From contig CP110631.1 in assembly GCA_026210745.1 (NCBI GenBank), forward strand, positions 868,001 through 932,000: a DNA stretch of 64,000 nucleotides, given 5' to 3'. Source of the stretch: Exobasidium rhododendri (Eukaryota; Basidiomycota; Exobasidiomycetes; Exobasidiales; Exobasidiaceae). The translations under genes were made by a program, and so were the position numbers. Below are positions 59,351 to 64,000 of this stretch, in pieces; within the stretch, counting starts at the first letter, position 1; each line of letters begins with the position of its first letter. Under the pieces are notes generated by a model that worked only from the letters and a program-made list of their open reading frames with translations, did no database searches and was not told the origin of the DNA.

Positions 59351-62300
59351 CTAGTGGGGTGAATTCATGGGATCGCGACGTTGAGAGAACAGGGATTGGT
59401 TTGGGGGTGGCAGATTCGGAGGAGGAGGTGGAAGAGGAGAGAGGGAACGGATGGAAGTCGTCGACATGTGACCACTTGAATGAGGTCGCTCGTAAGGTGA
59501 TCTCGCAGACGGCGATAGAGTATGATAAGACGAGAGACCGGCTCCTGTTGACGTAGAGGGTCGAAGAGGGAAAGGCGAGCGAGAGGACTCCTTACGAGCT
59601 TGGCTGTGCGATGAGTGTAAATCATGAGGCGAATTTATCTGTGGGGTGGGTGGGAAAGAGACTGGCCAGGATGCATGGCGGTATTGCCCATGTTGACCAG
59701 GCGATAAGGAGGAAGAAGGCGTGACGGAAGGTTGCCAAGCACGGAGCTCTTCTTGCTGTCCTTCAAAACTCAGTCGGCGACTCTGATTAGCGCTGTAAGG
59801 ATCCCTTTCTTGAGAATAGCGTGAATGACTCTGCGTGCGCGAGAGCGATGGATGGAACGTATTGCTTGGTGATCGCTGACCATCACCACCGACAGAAGAA
59901 TTGCGTTGACTGGGAAGTTGAAAACGACTCGTGTGAATAAAGGCAGAGGGAGGTGGCATGGACGATAAGACAGAGGGTGACTGTTGATGATACTGATTCA
60001 GATACTGTGACGATGGCACAGAAGGTCGTCGATAAGACTGTTGATCTCCCACACGATTATTTTGTCGTCCGGAAGAGTCGTATCGTAGTTCATCGGCACC
60101 TTCAAAGTAGTCTTTTGACTCTCTTTGCCCCGTTTGACTGCCTTCTTGATCCTGCTCTTCGTCTTCGGTGTCATCGTTACTGTCTTGCGCCTTTCCTTCC
60201 TTTCCGAACCAGTCTTGCAAAGAAGCACCTCTGCTCATACCTTCGCCAGAAGGAGCATCTTCGTTCAAGAGACTGTTGATGTTCAATCCTCGACGAGTAG
60301 ATGCCATTCCTGCTCCTGCTCCTGCTCCTCCTTCTTCGTCGCCTCCTTCCTCTTCTAGCGCTGCATCGACCATCATGGAAGGAAAATACCCAGACTGTGG
60401 CAGGCTATTTTGCGCGTTCTTTTCGTTGGTGATCATCGTTCGTTTCTGAATCCAGACGCCGGCCATGTCTTGTCTTTCATGCAGAGGCAGGGTGGTGTTC
60501 TCTTTCGCCATCATCACAGCCTCCACAAATTCGACTTCCTCTGTGTTTCTGGCAAAGTAGTTCCTAGCTTGGGCGGCTGATTTGGTGGACAACGTCGTCG
60601 CAATGGCTTCCCAGTCTTTACCCCACGTTGCCAGTGATCGCAAGAATTCGTTTCTTTCGGCGACGGACCAATACGAAGAAGTGGTCTGTCTCGATCGTTT
60701 CGAATTATCTTCGATCGGATCCACTGGAGTAGGCGAAGGGTGCAAAGCTGACGAAGACACACTACCCAATCCGCTAGCACTCCTACCTGCTTTTTTCTTC
60801 TTATTCGACAAGGAAAGGCTTAGTTCAGTAGGTGCAGTAGCGTCAAGAGAGGAGCCCATGCCAGCCAAAGCGCCTAACGCTTCTGCAGCGGCCAAGTCGT
60901 GATCGCCATGCAAAGTGGCAGTCGTCGTCACTAGAGTAGTCGGATCATCTTCCACTAGAACTTCTGCCATGGTGGCACTCTTTCGACTCCTCTTTTCCGA
61001 TTTTGATCGCTTGATCCCTCTTGCCCCTCCTCCTACTCGGCTCTTTTTCTCTTCCATAGAGTCGTTTTCCTCCAAGCGCCTCTTGCGCACGCTCTGATTC
61101 TCACTTCCACCATCCATGTCGCCGTCTTCGATCATTACACCACCAAGCTCGGTGGAGGAAAGATTGCTCTGTGTTGTTGACATTCGAGCGCGCGAAGACC
61201 CTCCTGGCGGTCGCCTTGCATTGATCAAGGAGATCGAGTCGGAGGGACCACCAACAGTAGTAGCGTCGGTGGAGGACTGCAGATCTTCCTCTTCTAGGTC
61301 ATCTCCTTTCAGATCTGCCATAAGAGCACTGCCTCTTCCCTTTTTGGGTTTTACGCGAGACTTCCGCTTCCGATCTCGATTCCTGGCGGCCGCCAAACTC
61401 TTGTAGTCGAATCCAGCATGTTTGGTCAAGTAGTAGAATGAGACGCATTGTTTGGCAGTCTTGTACGGAAGCGAAGCAGCAATCTTGCCAAATTGCTTAG
61501 GGAAGAGCGCATAACGTCTCTCAAAGGTCGCCTTCTCCTCTGCGGTCCAGTAATCAGGATCAAAGTCAGAAAGGTAGAAAGCAACGGGATCTGCCACGAA
61601 CCCATTGTCGTCATCGTAGTCGCTCAGTAAAGGCGAGGTAGAGTCTGGATTAATGATCATCTCCGGTTCTGTTGCCGTGGTCCGCGCAGCTCGCATATTA
61701 GGGTCTTGCATGTCTGCAGTCTCCAACGAAGCCAGGATCTCCAAGAATTCTGCCTCGGATCGCACCGCATCACCGAATCCTGCAAACCCAGTCTGGGTAT
61801 TCCTCCGATTGGCCCTCGTCATTGAAGGACCCATGGATGCTAACAAGCTCACGTTGGAATCATCGGCAGTCATACCGCCTGCTAGTGTAGTATTGCCTAG
61901 AGAAGACCCCGTTGTGGCTGCTCCTTGAGAGAGCAGAGAGCTCCTACCATCCACGTTGCCAAAATTTGCGTAAGAGCTCACTTTATTCTGTACTTCTCGA
62001 GCTTCACTCATCCGATCCAAGCGTGCACAATGAAGCATCCAGCTTTTATTCAGTTGCTTGTATCGAGATCGCAATGTTTCCACCTTGGCTTGAAGTCTCT
62101 TCTGGCGAGCAAGAGCGTACTGAGTCACCTTGTACCGACTGGTCTTCACGTCTTCATCATCCTCTGCCAACCAAGGCTCAAGGTGTGCTTTTCGCGGGTG
62201 CTGTCCATGGATGGCCGATTCCAGGAACTGAACGGATGCGCCATAGACGAGCTTTCTGTTCTCGTGGAATATGGTGCGCACCTCGAAAGGATTTAGTTTC

Positions 62301-64000
62301 TGCTCCTGAAGGATCTTGAATATCGTCGCTCGTCTCAATTGTTCATGCTCCTCTTTTGTCCTGGGTGTTGGCATAGGCGTCTCCTGTAGTATCATATCTT
62401 CATCAAAGCGATTGCGGTCGAGGTCTAGGCCAAGAGGAGCTCGCAATGGCTTCATCTCGGCAGAGAGTGACTCGATTCCTTCGTCCTTCGTTTCTGCCTC
62501 TTCTATAGTAACCTCCTCGACTTCTGGGCTCTGGCCATAATCCATCATTCGGACTTCTACATTGAAGGGGCGATCCACTACATTATCTTCCGGCAAGGCA
62601 ACACTCCGCTCTTGACCACCAAGCTCGTTGACTTCTCCCTTCGCCGCCAAGGTGCTTTCCGAGTCGATGCGAATGGCTTCTTCTATTTCATCGGGCTCAA
62701 TCACGTCCAACGTCAGCGGCGCTGCTTCTCGTGCTAGTGTTCCCACAGCAGTCGAGTTGACTTCCTGTTCCAACGGTGCCAGCGCTGACGCCTCTAGAGG
62801 TGCTGCTGTGGTTGATGTCACTACATATGATGTATCGGGTTGCTGTGCAGCAGAAGCATCGCTGTTAGTGCTATTCACAGCAGCAGGCATACTAGTGGGC
62901 TCTACTATGGAGTTGTGTGAGATTGTCGGCATGTCAAGCTCCCGGTCAGACCCTTCGGCTGACAGCTTTCCCAGGAGGGACGTTGTCCTTTCTTTGTCAA
63001 CAGCACCGGCTGATATCTTGTTCAATTCGCTGACTTTGGAGTTCTTGACTGCATCTTCTTGAGCATTTATATTGCCTAGAGATTTCTGATCTACAGACAC
63101 TTTTGCCTCTTCTGCTGGTGGCACAGAGTTGAGCTCTGCTTCCGGTCGGGTGCTGGCGCCTCTTCCATTCCAATAGCCCGCTCTATCCTTGTCCCTTTCT
63201 CTGTCTCTGTCCTTCTCTCTTTCCCTTTCTCTCTCCATTCGATCTTTGTCCCAGGAAGAAGGCCCAGTCCCGGAAGACCATCTGCCTCTCCAGGAAGCAC
63301 TGGGCGAGGTAGGACCAGACAGCGTGCCGGACTCGATCCAGCTTCTTCTCTGTGAGGGTGCAGAAGGATTAGAGGGAGACGACAACCTTGAGTAGTGCGT
63401 CCTAGGCCATAGAGGATCCCTCTCTCGTCCTCGATCCCTCTCCCTCTCCCTCTCCCTCTCTCGGTCTCTATCTCTTTCCCTATCTCTTTCGCGTTCTCTG
63501 TCTCGCTCCCGTTCCATGTCTCGCTTCCTAAGATCTCGATCCCGTTCTCGCTCTATCTCCCACTCTCGCTCTCGATCATCGTAGTGCTCTCTCGAGGGTG
63601 AGTATGGCAAACTGCCTCGATATCGATCGCGATCGTCAAAAGCAGGTATACTCAGCGACCGATCATAACGATCGTAAGGCTGTGATGCTTCCCTGTGTCT
63701 GGAATAAGCATCGAAGTCGTAGTAAGACCTCCGTTCATCGCGATATCCTGCCCACCTCGATGTACCTGCAGGCGAATCCAGCGCATCGTAGCCTCTGCTG
63801 CGTCCATTACTACTGCTATACGAAGGCTCCGCTACTTCTGGCCTCCAGGAATTGCTGCTACTGGAATGGTCTCCGCGACCACCTCCACTACCTTGTTGCC
63901 GCCATGAGTTGGATGGTGATCGTTCCATCACTGTCTTGCTATCAGTCGATGTCTGTACTTTAGGTGAGTCGTGTCTGGAAGGAGGAAGAAGAGGCCTGCC
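59351..64000 (-). CDS. Snt1-like SANT-domain corepressor, cut by the right edge
   Basis: A single open exon. The first ATG is at 63928, but the frame stays open to the window edge and reads as protein (PPSRHDSPKVQTSTD), so the gene probably begins outside. From that ATG it has 1525 residues. An Arg/Asp/Glu tract of about 55 residues lies near 110-165. A conserved helical region is near 525-660 (ATIFKILQEQKLNPFEVRTI, ARQKRLQAKVETLRSRYKQL). The first SANT domain is near 783-836 (WTAEEKATFERRYALFPKQF, CVSFYYLTKHAGFDYK), the second near 1080-1126 (YWSVAERNEFLRSLATWGKD). Paired SANT domains of this wording mark Snt1/SMRT-type subunits of histone deacetylase (Set3) complexes. The long Ser/Pro-rich C-terminus is disordered. 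Confidence 0.88.
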   Translation of the reverse strand, partial: GRPLLPPSRHDSPKVQTSTDSKTVMERSPSNSWRQQGSGGGRGDHSSSSNSWRPEVAEPSYSSSNGRSRGYDALDSPAGTSRWAGYRDERRSYYDFDAYSRHREASQPYDRYDRSLSIPAFDDRDRYRGSLPYSPSREHYDDREREWEIERERDRDLRKRDMERERDRERERDRERDRDRERERERERDRGRERDPLWPRTHYSRLSSPSNPSAPSQRRSWIESGTLSGPTSPSASWRGRWSSGTGPSSWDKDRMEREREREKDRDRERDKDRAGYWNGRGASTRPEAELNSVPPAEEAKVSVDQKSLGNINAQEDAVKNSKVSELNKISAGAVDKERTTSLLGKLSAEGSDRELDMPTISHNSIVEPTSMPAAVNSTNSDASAAQQPDTSYVVTSTTAAPLEASALAPLEQEVNSTAVGTLAREAAPLTLDVIEPDEIEEAIRIDSESTLAAKGEVNELGGQERSVALPEDNVVDRPFNVEVRMMDYGQSPEVEEVTIEEAETKDEGIESLSAEMKPLRAPLGLDLDRNRFDEDMILQETPMPTPRTKEEHEQLRRATIFKILQEQKLNPFEVRTIFHENRKLVYGASVQFLESAIHGQHPRKAHLEPWLAEDDEDVKTSRYKVTQYALARQKRLQAKVETLRSRYKQLNKSWMLHCARLDRMSEAREVQNKVSSYANFGNVDGRSSLLSQGAATTGSSLGNTTLAGGMTADDSNVSLLASMGPSMTRANRRNTQTGFAGFGDAVRSEAEFLEILASLETADMQDPNMRAARTTATEPEMIINPDSTSPLLSDYDDDNGFVADPVAFYLSDFDPDYWTAEEKATFERRYALFPKQFGKIAASLPYKTAKQCVSFYYLTKHAGFDYKSLAAARNRDRKRKSRVKPKKGRGSALMADLKGDDLEEEDLQSSTDATTVGGPSDSISLINARRPPGGSSRARMSTTQSNLSSTELGGVMIEDGDMDGGSENQSVRKRRLEENDSMEEKKSRVGGGARGIKRSKSEKRSRKSATMAEVLVEDDPTTLVTTTATLHGDHDLAAAEALGALAGMGSSLDATAPTELSLSLSNKKKKAGRSASGLGSVSSSALHPSPTPVDPIEDNSKRSRQTTSSYWSVAERNEFLRSLATWGKDWEAIATTLSTKSAAQARNYFARNTEEVEFVEAVMMAKENTTLPLHERQDMAGVWIQKRTMITNEKNAQNSLPQSGYFPSMMVDAALEEEGGDEEGGAGAGAGMASTRRGLNINSLLNEDAPSGEGMSRGASLQDWFGKEGKAQDSNDDTEDEEQDQEGSQTGQRESKDYFEGADELRYDSSGRQNNRVGDQQSYRRPSVPSSQYLNQYHQQSPSVLSSMPPPSAFIHTSRFQLPSQRNSSVGGDGQRSPSNTFHPSLSRTQSHSRYSQERDPYSANQSRRLSFEGQQEELRAWQPSVTPSSSLSPGQHGQYRHASWPVSFPPTPQINSPHDLHSSHSQARKESSRSPFPLRPSTSTGAGLSSYHTLSPSARSPYERPHSSGHMSTTSIRSLSPLPPPPPNLPPPNQSLFSQRRDPMNSPH
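63418..63600 (-). repeat. Arg-Asp/Arg-Glu dipeptide coding tract
   Basis: The plus strand reads as CTCTCCCTCTC-type repeats; on the minus strand they encode alternating RE and RD dipeptides in the N-terminal part of the Snt1-like protein. RD/RE tracts are known in nuclear RNA-linked proteins. Confidence 0.8.

Overview
The window is nuclear DNA of a fungus, most likely a basidiomycete and perhaps Ustilaginomycotina. The evidence is many short GT..AG introns (about 50 to 150 nt) in housekeeping genes next to very long single-exon genes for low-complexity proteins, plus pyrimidine-rich promoters and a typical fungal gene set (ATP20, uL2, UBC4, Cdh1/FZR1, a Snt1-like SANT protein). I cannot name a species. 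About 25 protein genes are visible, with one decayed transporter gene. I saw no rRNA, convincing tRNA, transposase or CRISPR. All exon boundaries were derived by hand from splice sites, reading phase and family similarity.

Layout: 1-300 the tail of an unidentified gene; 0.9-1.6 kb ATP synthase subunit g; 1.8-4.5 kb an EF-hand MscS channel (minus); 5.6-12.6 kb two large low-complexity proteins (minus), the second with an F-box; 14.2-17.7 kb a divergent pair of oxidoreductase genes (DszC-like flavoprotein and zinc-less MDR reductase); 18.2-21.4 kb a Q-rich SS18/SSXT-domain protein whose frame is broken inside a long CAA repeat; 22.0-23.0 kb ribosomal protein uL2; 23.6-28.3 kb a SNF2 ATPase with a RING finger; 29.0-34.7 kb three unrecognised proteins around a degraded GIT1-type permease; 35.8-37.8 kb Cdh1; 37.9-41.6 kb a divergent old-yellow-enzyme/alpha-beta hydrolase pair; 42.5-43.5 kb UBC4 in eight exons; 44.3-53.9 kb two MFS drug-type transporters interleaved with two different epoxide hydrolases and an HNH-like gene; 55.4-56.9 kb a secreted aspartic protease; 57.7-64.0 kb a Ser/Arg-rich protein and, converging on it, a Snt1-like SANT protein open to the right edge.

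Two themes link the genes. SS18-like, SNF2/RING and Snt1-like proteins are chromatin factors, while Cdh1 and UBC4 belong to ubiquitin-dependent degradation; nothing shows that these are clustered for function. The stretches 14-18 kb and 38-54 kb hold oxidoreductases, hydrolases and exporters that look like accessory metabolism or detoxification. Several of their shared promoters carry a GC-rich palindrome related to TTAGCGCGCTAA. The most useful leads are the frame break in the SS18-like gene, the fossil GIT1 permease, the shared palindrome, the hydrolase/transporter neighbourhood and the very small exons.
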